Below are positions 58,901 through 64,000 of a stretch of 64,000 bases of DNA, piece by piece. The stretch lies in contig OX382272.1 in the NCBI GenBank assembly GCA_947507595.1, forward strand, positions 35,488,442 through 35,552,441, in the 5' to 3' direction. A program made the translations under genes and the position numbers. Each line of letters starts with the position of its first letter. The stretch's first letter is position 1. This DNA comes from Pyralis farinalis. Its lineage: Eukaryota > Arthropoda > Insecta > Lepidoptera > Pyralidae. The notes under the pieces were generated by a model. The model was not told the origin of the DNA, did not search any database, and was given only the letters and a program-made list of their open reading frames with translations.

Positions 58901-61136
58901 TATTGGCGGCGTATATACGGTATTCATAATTTGTGTAAAAAGTTTATTTAACTTCGTCTTGTAAACTGACTTTAAAAGTGAATATTTATAGTATTTATTA
59001 CAAGAAGTATGTACATTATGAAGGCCGGTACGTCGGACATTGTCCGGGCATGCCGCCGTCCTTGGGAATTTATCAGGCGAATTGTTTCCCGTTGTTCATA
59101 CCTTGCAACGGTCGGTATTTGTATAGATACAAACAGGTTGCTGGAACTATCCGTCATCAACTTGCTCTGAAATATGTCTACAAACATACACTTGTCTGTG
59201 TCACTTTTATCCAACATCGCTTGAAGACTTTTTCTCACGGTTAGAGCCTTAACTCATGTTGTTATTAAATATTAATTAATTTTATTTATTTAAACAAGCA
59301 CTTACTAACACGTGAAGTCAAACAAGAGCAGAATGACTTTTACGTACCATTGTAGGCACTGAAATAGGAACAGAAACATGAGTACATACGAATAGACTGG
59401 AATATAGATAAGAGTTGAAGGTACTAAGCCAGTGGGGTGCCATACGCAAACAAGGACATTAAAATATAATATCAAAGACATTGAAATATCGGCAGAATAA
59501 TACGTGTTTATAATTATAGTTGTCGAATAAGAGTATTATAAAATAATAATAGCAAAATAATTATACAATATAGTATGTTTGTTTCTGTTTTTGTTTAGTA
59601 TGACTACGACTACCTACTCCATACTACTATACTACCAGCCACTGGCCTACCAACTTTTTTCCAAATACCCACTTAAAAGTTGACTCGGAGAAATTTAGTT
59701 TACAAAAAAATAAAACATATAAAGGCATGTTTTATTTTCTTGTAATTGTAATATATAACCGTAATATTTTATGTACAATATAAAGAAAATAAGCAAATAA
59801 ATAATGAATACTAACTATCGAAGGCATTCGAACGAGGACATAGCGGCGGAGTGTCCACAAATCGAAGGTACAGCCGAAACGGGAGACGATCCTCTTCGTG
59901 CTCTGGAAATGGAAATGGTCAATTAAAATCATCTTAAAAAGCTGTTAATTTCTCTAAGTCAAATCTATAAACAAAATATTACCAAATTTATTTATCTTTA
60001 TTTCTAACTTGAAAATAGAACTTAGCAAAAAGCTCACCGAGTTCTATTTTCATAAAGTTATACGTCTCTTCGGGATTGTCAGAGGGGACCTAAAATCATT
60101 AACATCATATACAGTGTTTAGATTGTTTTTGCCTGTACGATTAAATAAAACTGACATAGCCCATAACACCCAGCTACCGACCTCATGATTGACATTACAT
60201 GTATATCCAATTACTTTAAATTCTTGTATTCATAGAAATATATTTCGTGTATTACGAAACGGCGATAACGATTTCAATCAAATTTTGTACTTAGAGAAAG
60301 TTTAGCTTATTAAATTATCGGTGTATGTATATTATGTCGCGGCACAATGTTACACAATGTTACAATGTTATGTTGTTGTTGTTAGAATATTGTTTTCAAC
60401 GTAGCGAGCGGTGACACGGCGGTGCATGTCCTTCATTTTTTTCCACATCGAGTTTATCTGATGTCTTAAATTTATTTCACAAACACGCTTCTGAAGGCAA
60501 TCATTATTGTGACAAGTTTGTAATGTATATAAATCTCTTCACTGGTTATAATACGGAACGAGCGGAACACGTTACCGAGAATGTGGCTCGTCTAATGGCT
60601 TGATAAATAACATAAAACCTCACACTTGTCGGGCGATTTAAAAATAGAACGAACTTTTCCTACCAAACATGCCAACCGACATACTTACACATATATAGTT
60701 ACAAAACATACTACCCATTGGAAGGGATAGAAAAACACTAAAAACTATGTAGCCTGTAGTACGTACTAGACATATATCAGGGCTGAGTTACGTCAACATA
60801 CAGCCATTGGTCAAGTTGTTACCATATTCTATGAACGTTTGCAGTACAAGGGGTATCACTCGCGCATTGCCAACCCGGAATTTAATACAGCTAATTCTAT
60901 TACTAACTGCTCACTGATAAAGTCAGTCGCTCGTTCGTCCACCGATGTCTCTGCCGGTCGCTGGCAGCAGTATACAATTGTATGAAGCCCAGATAGGATT
61001 ATAGTTTAAGTAAAGTTGAACGCAATGAGTAGAGTTACCGTGCTGCCGCAGGAGGTACGCGCGCACGTGCAGACGGGCGCGTGACGTGTTCCGCGCGCGC
61101 ACCGCGCTCGCCGCGCGCCCCGCCCGCGACGACAGC
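40722..61136 (-). CDS. ASH/MSP-domain protein, DLEC1/HYDIN-like (3' end of a host gene, 9 exons)
   Basis: Exons in order: 61136-61039, 55293-55160, 46931-46825, 46534-46391, 46149-45948, 44177-44061, 42563-42440, 41532-41412, 40923-40722. All introns are GT-AG. Phases agree at every junction, and the sum gives 415 codons and a TGA. The protein reads as successive ASH-type beta-sandwich repeats, for example RARNTSRARLHVRAYL, FRIKNVGDGPLAVTAQTQSP, LRLEPALVDFGVLTHGDC and FQLWPQRLSLASGVSERIYV. Such repeats occur in ciliary/flagellar proteins (DLEC1, HYDIN, CFAP group); DLEC1 is my best guess. The C-terminal exon is Cys-rich. The first exon shown needs an upstream exon, so the 5' end is missing. 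Introns hold many transposons, with one of about 8 kb and one of about 6 kb. Confidence 0.82.
41100..41285. repeat. Lepidopteran dispersed repeat end
   Basis: TACGGAACCCTCAGTGCGCG followed by AGTCGGATTGCACTTG is a sequence I recognise as very common in lepidopteran genomes. The transposon class is unknown to me. It lies near the exon h donor side, in the last intron. Confidence 0.5.
41412..41532 (-). CDS. Host ASH-domain gene, exon h
   Basis: 121 bp. Acceptor GTGTCCACAG, donor GCCAA|GTACGT. Encodes DQTIELVVQWSGSDGFQLWP and SLASGVSERIYVQYTA, completing the ASH domain begun in exon g. Ends in phase 2. Confidence 0.84.
41590..41760 (-). mobile_element. LINE C-terminal tail (RTE-like), intronic
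   Basis: The minus strand reads RRPRSIRRAINVEEASKVCN and RSVVYLA, the same LINE tail as elsewhere. It lies in the intron between exons g and h. Confidence 0.68.
42025..42345 (+). mobile_element. 5S-rRNA-derived SINE, intronic
   Basis: GGACACGCCAGTTAAGAAAC and following are the diverged 5S-like part. The body (GAGGGCACGTTAAGTCGTCC, GGTTGTCGTCAATAGATGAC) matches 16980-17040. Confidence 0.72.
42440..42563 (-). CDS. Host ASH-domain gene, exon g
   Basis: 124 bp. Acceptor TTGTCGGTGCAG, donor CAGCC|GTTAGT. Encodes TVRLVLEVEVPALRLEPALV, DFGVLTHGDC and YFTVSHTS, the core of an ASH domain. Ends in phase 1. Confidence 0.83.
42795..43400 (-). mobile_element. LINE C-terminal part (jockey/CR1 group), intronic
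   Basis: The minus frame 43271-42999 reads YVHKNIDSFCKKSDTHNINT, RLHKISNSFMGQCIRFYNKH, INKFKTTIKAKLCSRAYYKV and NDKNAW. The 3' UTR ends in an AGTCAAAGTCAAAATC tail near 42805. RT catalytic motifs are absent. Confidence 0.78.
43420..43520 (-). mobile_element. Jockey-type LINE 3' tail fragment
   Basis: TATACCACTAAGATGCAAAA followed by CTTGCCTGATGGT matches the 3' end at 10320-10380. Confidence 0.6.
44061..44177 (-). CDS. Host ASH-domain gene, exon f
   Basis: 117 bp, 39 codons in phase 0-0. Acceptor GTACCGTTAG, donor GTTGCTG|GTATGT. Encodes VCVEVCVHAAEVCPAAPPCA and TPLLFKDEHNVLL. Confidence 0.82.
44505..45150 (-). mobile_element. LINE C-terminal part (RTE-like), interrupted by a SINE, intronic
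   Basis: The minus strand from 45150 reads TATLLT, then GSESLVWHKKHASRVNAFKM and RALRSICGVRMIDRVRNDTV to about 44995. After a plus-strand SINE fragment it resumes near 44822 and ends with LMSVEETREVCLDQCTWRS and VSAYANG near 44520. Stops are present. Confidence 0.75.
44825..44990 (+). mobile_element. SINE 3' fragment (second tRNA-SINE family)
   Basis: CACCCATAACACAAGCTTCG and CTTACTTTGGGGCTAGGTGG followed by TATTTATTTATTATT is the 3' end of a SINE common in Lepidoptera. It splits the surrounding minus-strand LINE. Confidence 0.65.
45151..45947. other. Intron sequence, nothing named
   Basis: Includes an open stretch 45245-45523 on the plus strand (92 codons) that I cannot assign. Confidence 0.35.
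45948..46149 (-). CDS. Host ASH-domain gene, exon e
   Basis: 202 bp. Acceptor ACATGATAG, donor ACTGAG|GTATGT. Contains the clearest ASH strand, KRFRIKNVGDGPLAVTAQTQ, then a Gly/Cys/Arg-rich loop and LYLEPKSSTE. Ends in phase 0. Confidence 0.85.
46391..46534 (-). CDS. Host ASH-domain gene, exon d
   Basis: 144 bp. Acceptor GTCAAG followed by CAG, a second tandem NAGNAG site (alternative start 46531, same frame). Donor ATGAG|GTACAC. Encodes WHRPEPPPQHVSLRQAP and then ERRELRVELCALHLPYNDVM. Ends in phase 2. Confidence 0.8.
46825..46931 (-). CDS. Host ASH-domain gene, exon c
   Basis: 107 bp. Acceptor TACTGAATAG, donor CTGAG|GTGTGT. Encodes VEPEVSIVEAGASTSWTVTL, typical of the end of an ASH repeat. 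Ends in phase 2. Confidence 0.82.
47390..47505 (-). mobile_element. LINE RT C-terminal fragment (RTE-like)
   Basis: The reverse complement is nearly identical to 14941-15050 (GGAAGTGAGAGCTG, GAGCATGAAAGTAGAATAAA, GCGCAAAATTTGTG). Confidence 0.8.
47705..47768 (-). mobile_element. 5S-rRNA-derived SINE, 5' fragment
   Basis: The reverse complement matches 16857-16920 (GGAGCTAGATGGCGTCGTTG, CGCGTGTCATTCTAACC). Confidence 0.7.
47770..48200 (-). mobile_element. LINE APE endonuclease, N-terminal fragment
   Basis: The minus strand reads LCTWNVRGELKDE, then CLDALYVSETKRHRRP, then NTSAGVGVVLSSRLAAGV. These match the first endonuclease motifs (TWN..., ..SETK, and the GVGV..S strand) of RTE-like LINEs. 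Likely the same insertion as 47390-47505, split by the 5S SINE piece. Confidence 0.65.
48730..48890 (-). mobile_element. Jockey-type LINE 3' tail, diverged
   Basis: TTATACCATTGAGGTAGCAA and following match the 3' end of the jockey-type family in minus orientation. Confidence 0.5.
48893..49135 (+). mobile_element. tRNA-derived SINE, 3' portion
   Basis: GTTTGGGGAAGTACTTCCAC, then ATGATACTTAATATATTG, then GCTAGTATGCCTCCCGATG and an A-rich tail. Confidence 0.75.
49205..49460 (-). mobile_element. Jockey-type LINE RT fragment
   Basis: Matches 11465-11660 of the minus-strand copy (CTCTCAATTGCTGAAACCCA, CACCTTGGAGAAAAGTGAG), the RT region around the QYGF motif. Confidence 0.72.
49461..50779. other. 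Intron sequence, nothing named
   Basis: Short ORFs only (minus 49662-49904; an RGG-like stretch near 50180-50230). No family recognised. Confidence 0.35.
50780..52606 (+). mobile_element. Jockey/CR1-group LINE, 5'-truncated with an open RT frame
   Basis: Contains the uninterrupted frame 50793-52319, a 3' UTR and a (TTA)n tail at 52586-52606. The endonuclease and ORF1 are missing. It lies in the largest intron of the ASH-domain gene, antisense to the gene. Confidence 0.85.
50793..52319 (+). CDS. LINE reverse transcriptase domain, open
   Basis: 508 codons with no stop. HKKGEKTDINNYRPITLVPI, QHGFQKNKSTTHATFDLI, LFLDMSKAFDTVSHNQLL (first catalytic Asp), FGVPQGSILGPLLFLLYIND and LFADDISVIV (FADD site) are in order, followed by the thumb and C-terminal domain to a TAG at 52317-52319. 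The truncated N-terminus removes the endonuclease, so the element cannot integrate by itself. Openness suggests recent insertion. Confidence 0.9.
   Translation: MSLNNTQSEGYDSISTKIIKACKDQICHVLAYLVNLSLQLGQFPEKLAVSIVKPSHKKGEKTDINNYRPITLVPIFSKIFEKVMFKQLEAFFKKFQIIKTNQHGFQKNKSTTHATFDLINEVLHNVNKMNYTTVLFLDMSKAFDTVSHNQLLIKLERNGIRGPALTWLKSYLEYRLQFVEITKLNCKDTIQMFRSKLRHNKFGVPQGSILGPLLFLLYINDLPDITHHKTILFADDISVIVTSDKKSNIVQHKNDIIQTLTCIKEWLNKNNLQFNISKTKLINFNNFKTQSVDVDFSGQTLSSATNTTFLGLIVDPKLSWKYHIEKLNNKINGFSFALYRLTRVANQSTAITAYFAYVESVLRYGLIIWGNGKDIDKLFITQKRCIRALVHIAPDVSCQPYFRSLNILPLPSLYIYEVGKFVKQNINLFVTAKEISARNRRNPNKLILRSVPKTQRFLNNCYNMCKTIFNKIPMHIKELPLNRFKATLRKWLLEKLFYSVKEFLEYKE
52607..53437 (-). mobile_element. 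RLE-type LINE (R2/Dong-like), C-terminal part
   Basis: The minus frame 53370-52723 has a C-x2-C-x8-H-x4-C zinc motif (CRACHRPGESLRHIVSGC), then YKYAPAPVLEN, LYWDRSIITDRT and VANRPDIVLI...AILVDVTIP, a PD...D arrangement as in restriction-like endonucleases of R2-group LINEs. The frame continues to 53437 upstream. RT is missing (5'-truncated). The 3' end abuts the (TTA)n tail of the plus-strand LINE; Dong elements are known to insert in TAA repeats. A related plus-strand piece lies at 58985-59200. Confidence 0.78.
53438..53970 (-). mobile_element. Jockey/CR1-group LINE RT fragment
   Basis: The minus strand contains YGVPQGSALGPLLFVLYIND, ILFADVISTVV (the second catalytic Asp replaced: FADV) and IIDWLNKNNLQINL. 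It is closely related to the 50.8-52.6 kb copy but opposite in orientation, and ends where the RLE-type LINE begins. Confidence 0.82.
53971..55159. other. Intron sequence, nothing named
   Basis: AT-rich with no repeat that I recognise. Confidence 0.4.
55160..55293 (-). CDS. Host ASH-domain gene, exon b
   Basis: 134 bp. Excellent acceptor CTCTCTTTCCACAG, then CAG, which forms a tandem NAGNAG acceptor, so exon start 55290 is also possible with one residue fewer. Donor TTTTAAG|GTAATG. Ser-rich start (DSSSSGDTSASSRLG), then CEEVDTAIELYLAPDHG. Ends in phase 0. Confidence 0.82.
55294..56924. other. Intron sequence, nothing named
   Basis: AT-rich. CTGACGTTTCGAACGCTTTG near 55378 looks like part of a dispersed repeat, unidentified. 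Confidence 0.35.
56925..57140. repeat. Dispersed repeat with AAAAGATAA tail, copy 1
   Basis: TAAAAGATAACAGGATAAAA, then GCCATCGGGCCCTCGCGGA and CTTAGACATGTCTTACAT. Shared with 57345-57590 and 63775-63895; it resembles a LINE 3' UTR. Confidence 0.55.
57345..57590. repeat. Dispersed repeat with AAAAGATAA tail, copy 2
   Basis: GATAATAAAAAGATGAAAAT, then TTTGCCACTTAAACACGTC and TTACATTTTTGAAATATAAT, a diverged match to copy 1. Confidence 0.5.
57718..57873 (+). mobile_element. LINE RT fragment (RTE-like)
   Basis: Translates LEQVDEFVYLGCAFSRDGRY and DVERRVNAGNSVNGALGKL, nearly identical to 14744-14870. It stops abruptly. Confidence 0.82.
58611..58656. repeat. 22-bp-arm near-perfect palindrome
   Basis: 58611-58632 and 58635-58656 are reverse complements with one mismatch and a 2-nt centre. 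Confidence 0.92.
58985..59200 (+). mobile_element. RLE-type LINE fragment (R2/Dong-like)
   Basis: Plus-strand pieces ILKAGTSD-like, CRACRRPWEFIRRIVSRCSY (zinc-motif region) and HQLALKYV match 53110-53290 of the minus-strand copy. Confidence 0.65.
59245..60790. other. Intron sequence, nothing named
   Basis: AT-rich; 60240-60320 resembles 22085-22175 (dispersed repeat). Confidence 0.35.
60795..60910 (-). mobile_element. SINE/LINE 3' tail, diverged
   Basis: ACATACAGCCATTGGTCAAG, then CGTTTGCAGTACAAGG and ATCACTCGCGC resemble the tail of the SINE and jockey-type families. Confidence 0.45.
61039..61136 (-). CDS. Host ASH-domain gene, exon a (most 5' recognised)
   Basis: 98 bp, very GC-rich. Acceptor GTCGGCAG before 61136, donor CACG|GTAACT after 61039. 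Starts with one base completing a codon; contains RNTSRARLHVRAYLLRQH. Ends in phase 1, which fits the next exon. Confidence 0.78.
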
Positions 61137-61789
61137 CTGCCGACGACGACACACGTTCTCACATAATGATACACTATACAATAATTTACTTTATTGAAAG
61201 CATATTGAAGCATGCAATTTAAAATTGAAAAGTTCTTCACAAGAGGTGTGTGCACGCACTACATTGGTTTCTGGCGACCCGCCGGGGTGCAATGTACTGG
61301 CTAACGTGCGTCCCGAGAGGAATTTCCAGAGTTGTGTGTTCCCGTTTGAATTGGAATTGCTCGATTTTTATATGAAACCTACATAAAACTGCATTTTTTT
61401 GTGTAATATGCATGTAATGGTCCTACAAAGTTATTTATTTTGGACATTACATATACTCTTCAATAATTTAAAATACCACGTACAAAATGCCCGCCGACGC
61501 GTGACGCGCCCTGGCGGCGTCTCATCATGTGCTTGCATCCAAAATTACAAAAAATAGGAGTAAAAGGGATTTTTTTATAAAAAATTACTACAAAGAATGC
61601 ATTGTTCTGTAATGGATAATGTCGGGTTTTGTGCAAAGTATTTTGTGTGCGTTTCCGAAATAATGGATTAAAATGTAATAAAACCACGCAACGCAAAAAC
61701 CCGACGTGACACGTGAAAAATACGGTCTGTCTGCATAATGATGTAGGCCGCTTTTCACTAAAAATATGGCCACCTTATCAGGTGATGTC
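61137..61789. other. Nothing named
   Basis: Upstream of the most 5' recognised exon. I did not find a further exon ending in phase 2. Confidence 0.35.
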
Positions 61790-61930
61790 AGGAGCTCTAG
61801 GAACCGGCGAGCGTGTATGAAAAGCTATGAATGTTAAAGAAGCGAGTGAGGTGTGTAAGGACCTATGGCGGTCGATTCTCTCTGCCGCAAGGGACCAGGC
61901 GTGAAAATATATATGTATATCTTCACGGCA
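61790..61930 (+). mobile_element. LINE C-terminal tail (RTE-like)
   Basis: CATGAAAAGC-type start, then AATGTTAAAGAAGCGAGTGA (MNVKEASEVCKD) and ACCAGGCGTGAAAATATATA. Confidence 0.68.
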
Positions 61931-62452
61931 GATCGCCTGCGTCTGTCTCCCTATAGGTACATGTACTTTAAATAATAATAGTTTATATGACACAGTATTC
62001 CACACAACTCAGTTCAAACGGCAAATACAACAATTTATTTTATCTCCAACCGTCTTACATTTACACAACCGGAACCAATGAAGTACAAACTCAGCCGACT
62101 GCGAACAGTACCCAATGGTTTCTAGCCGGCGCCGCGCGAAGCATCGACCAGACTGACGAAAGAGAAATGAATACGAAAATAAAGTCGGCATAATCTGGTG
62201 GGAGATTTAAACACATATTTAAAGTTAGTCACAAATTGCTGCAAAATCCGAAATTACAAAACAATTGTTACACCACAAAAACTTTGAACGGCGGTCAAAC
62301 ATCTGCCGGCCGGGCCGGGAATGTACTGTTTATAGTCGACCGAAATAGTCGAAAGAGATAAATTACCCGAAACAATAAAACAGTACTAATTTTGACTTAA
62401 CCCTTTACATAGTTAATAGATTCAGGCGTTATTTTGCGAAAGTCAAATTTAC

Positions 62453-62853
62453 ATGCAATTTGATCTAACCTACTTTGTGTGCTTCCGCCACCAATTAGTT
62501 CATGCGGCCTAGCGCCGGCCGGCACCCAGCCACTACTGTTAGTACGTGCTACATGCCGACGCTGCCATGACTGCTCCGGTAGTCTCTGCCTCGGCTGCTG
62601 CGGTCGTCCGCCATCTGGAACAGAATCCGCATGCCCCCACCACAACCGTCGCTACCACGACTGGCCTGGTCGTCGCTGGACACGTGTTTCGCCTCTCCAC
62701 GAGGCATCATCAGGCGTTGTAGACGTTAATCGTAAGAAGAACATGCTACAAGTGTAGCACGTACTAACAGTAGTGGGTGGGTGCCGGCCGGCGCTAGGCC
62801 GCATGAACTAATTGGTGGCGGAAGCACACAAAGCAGGTTAGATCAAATTGCAT
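62453..62853 (+). mobile_element. Fold-back element, 100-bp inverted arms around a hammerhead-like core
   Basis: Left arm 62453-62552 and right arm 62754-62853 are reverse complements (two mismatches seen). The 201-bp GC-rich spacer matches the 22.7-22.9 kb copy. A 12-bp direct repeat TTAACCCTTTAC occurs at 62397-62408 and at 62853-62864; if it is a target duplication, the element has an extra 44 bp on the left only. Penelope-like elements show such asymmetric terminal repeats with hammerhead motifs, but no coding part is present. Confidence 0.75.
62671..62726 (-). ncRNA. Hammerhead-ribozyme-like motif, second copy
   Basis: Minus strand: CGTC, loop, GC, CTGATGA (exact core), extra T, GCCTC-GTGGA-GAGGC (perfect 5-bp stem II), GAAA, ACA-CG-TGT, C, then GACG. 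The first stem I pair present in the 22.8-kb copy is lost here. Confidence 0.45.
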
Positions 62854-62864
62854 TAACCCTTTAC

Positions 62865-63774
62865 TGTATTGTTTAATCCCCAAAGTTCAAAATTGTCGAT
62901 CTCATGTTGCGCAGGTCAGTGATCGATGCAAGCCATCAGCTAGGACTCGGTGATGTTTCAAACCAACGCCAAGGTTCTCATCACGCGGAGGCACAGTAAA
63001 TCTATAAAATGATTAGATCAACAAACAAGCACCCAACACAAGTTACAACCTCAAGTTTATTCATCAATATACAACCAGGTATTGTATTTACTGCTCTTAT
63101 TAAATATATACAGACTTACAGATTTCACATCCACGACTAGAACCAAGTCACTAAGTAATGGGAACCCATAGCATTTGTTTATTTGATGATGTACGTCATG
63201 AAATAAATAAATAAAACTAAAGATTACTTAGCATCGAAAAAGTTAGAAATTGTATAGAACAAAAGCCAACCAATCGTCGCGCAGCTCGGGGCTCATACCA
63301 ATCATAAGGCTATCAGAAACGTATTAGCATCAACATTACACTAAATCATAATATGTATATAAATAAGCAAACACAAAACAGTTGAACATCCTTTACTCCT
63401 TTGTAAGTCGACGATTCTCTTTTTGTTTAATTATTGATTTAAGAAGTGATGTAAGTAAAAACGTTTAGATATCTCAGCAGAGGAAAAGTTGGAAACGTGC
63501 AAATTGTACATGTTTGACTCATCGTTTTAATAATAATTTTATTTTAGGCTATTTTTAACCATTAGGACGAACACTAGTAATTATAAATTACGGATAGGAT
63601 ATGATAGTTACGGCCGGCGTTCGTCTCTCTTCTGTGTATAATACTAATTTTCCCTCCGGATCTCATATCAATGGCCCATTAATTTGTGACACATTCACTA
63701 TAGTCCCAATCTCCGCCGAGACTAGTTTATGAAAATATTGTTCAATTGATATCCACCAGAGCGGGTAAATCAAT
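62865..63774. other. Nothing named
   Basis: AT-rich, no feature recognised. Confidence 0.35.
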
Positions 63775-63895
63775 CTTAGATAAAGATAAAAGATAAAAAT
63801 CATTTAGTTGCCATTAGGCCCTTACGGGCACTTAGACATTCATTAAATTAGATCATATTGTATCTTAATAATTTTCCATAGTTTTTTTCGTTTTA
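63775..63895. repeat. Dispersed repeat with AAAAGATAA tail, copy 3
   Basis: AAAGATAAAAGATAAAAATC, then GCCATTAGGCCCTTACGGG and CACTTAGACATTC. Best-preserved start of the family at 56.9 and 57.3 kb. Confidence 0.6.
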
Positions 63896-63914
63896 ATATC
63901 TCTTTTATACATAC

Positions 63915-64000
63915 ATACATATAATCTATCCCGTAGGGGTAGGCTGAGACCACTTCTTTCCACTTGCTACGATCCTTACATACTTGTTTCGCTTCGTCCA
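63915..64000 (-). mobile_element. LINE C-terminal tail (RTE-like), cut by the window end
   Basis: The minus strand reads DEAKQVCKDRSKWKEVVSAY and ends in an ATGTATGTATG microsatellite tail. Confidence 0.72.

Overview
This is eukaryotic, almost certainly lepidopteran (moth or butterfly), nuclear DNA. It is AT-rich and carries no bacterial-style gene packing. Most recognisable content is transposable-element debris of types common in Lepidoptera: jockey/CR1-, RTE- and R1-type LINEs, RLE-type (R2/Dong-like) LINE ends, tRNA-derived and 5S-rRNA-derived SINEs, a Ty3/gypsy errantivirus and a P-element-like DNA transposon. Species cannot be named from the sequence alone. All family assignments rest on reading motifs by eye.

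Left third (1-30 kb). A 30-copy, 29-bp satellite (702-1571) is followed by LINE and SINE fragments and then by an errantivirus (endogenous retrovirus) at 4243-10148. The provirus has near-identical LTRs and an AACT target duplication. Its gag and env frames are open, but pol is disabled by a frameshift and two deletions. A degraded jockey-type LINE lies next to it on the minus strand. At 13327-14023 a short element has 31-bp inverted repeats, a flanking 8-bp duplication and a THAP-domain start; I read it as an internally deleted P-type transposon. Further on are a SINE interrupted by a LINE, a 5S-derived SINE, RTE and R1 LINE pieces, and a hammerhead-like motif inside a fold-back repeat.

Middle (30-40 kb). 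A two-ORF LINE (30394-34705) appears coding-intact: ORF1 has a coiled coil and an FP25-like C-terminal region, ORF2 has endonuclease and reverse transcriptase. A small extra ORF between them overlaps the ORF2 start codon. A (CA)n microsatellite, inverted SINE copies and one near-complete tRNA-derived SINE follow.

Right third (40.7-61.1 kb). The only host gene I can support lies on the minus strand. Nine exons with GT-AG boundaries and fully consistent splice phases give 415 codons plus a stop (the gene's 3' end; the 5' end is outside the window or not recognised). The product has repeated ASH/MSP-type beta-sandwich segments like ciliary proteins of the DLEC1/HYDIN group. Its introns are filled with LINEs and SINEs, including an uninterrupted jockey-type RT ORF at 50.8-52.3 kb and an RLE-type LINE end abutting that element's (TTA)n tail. 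The right edge holds a 100-bp-arm fold-back element (62453-62853) related to the one at 22.6 kb.
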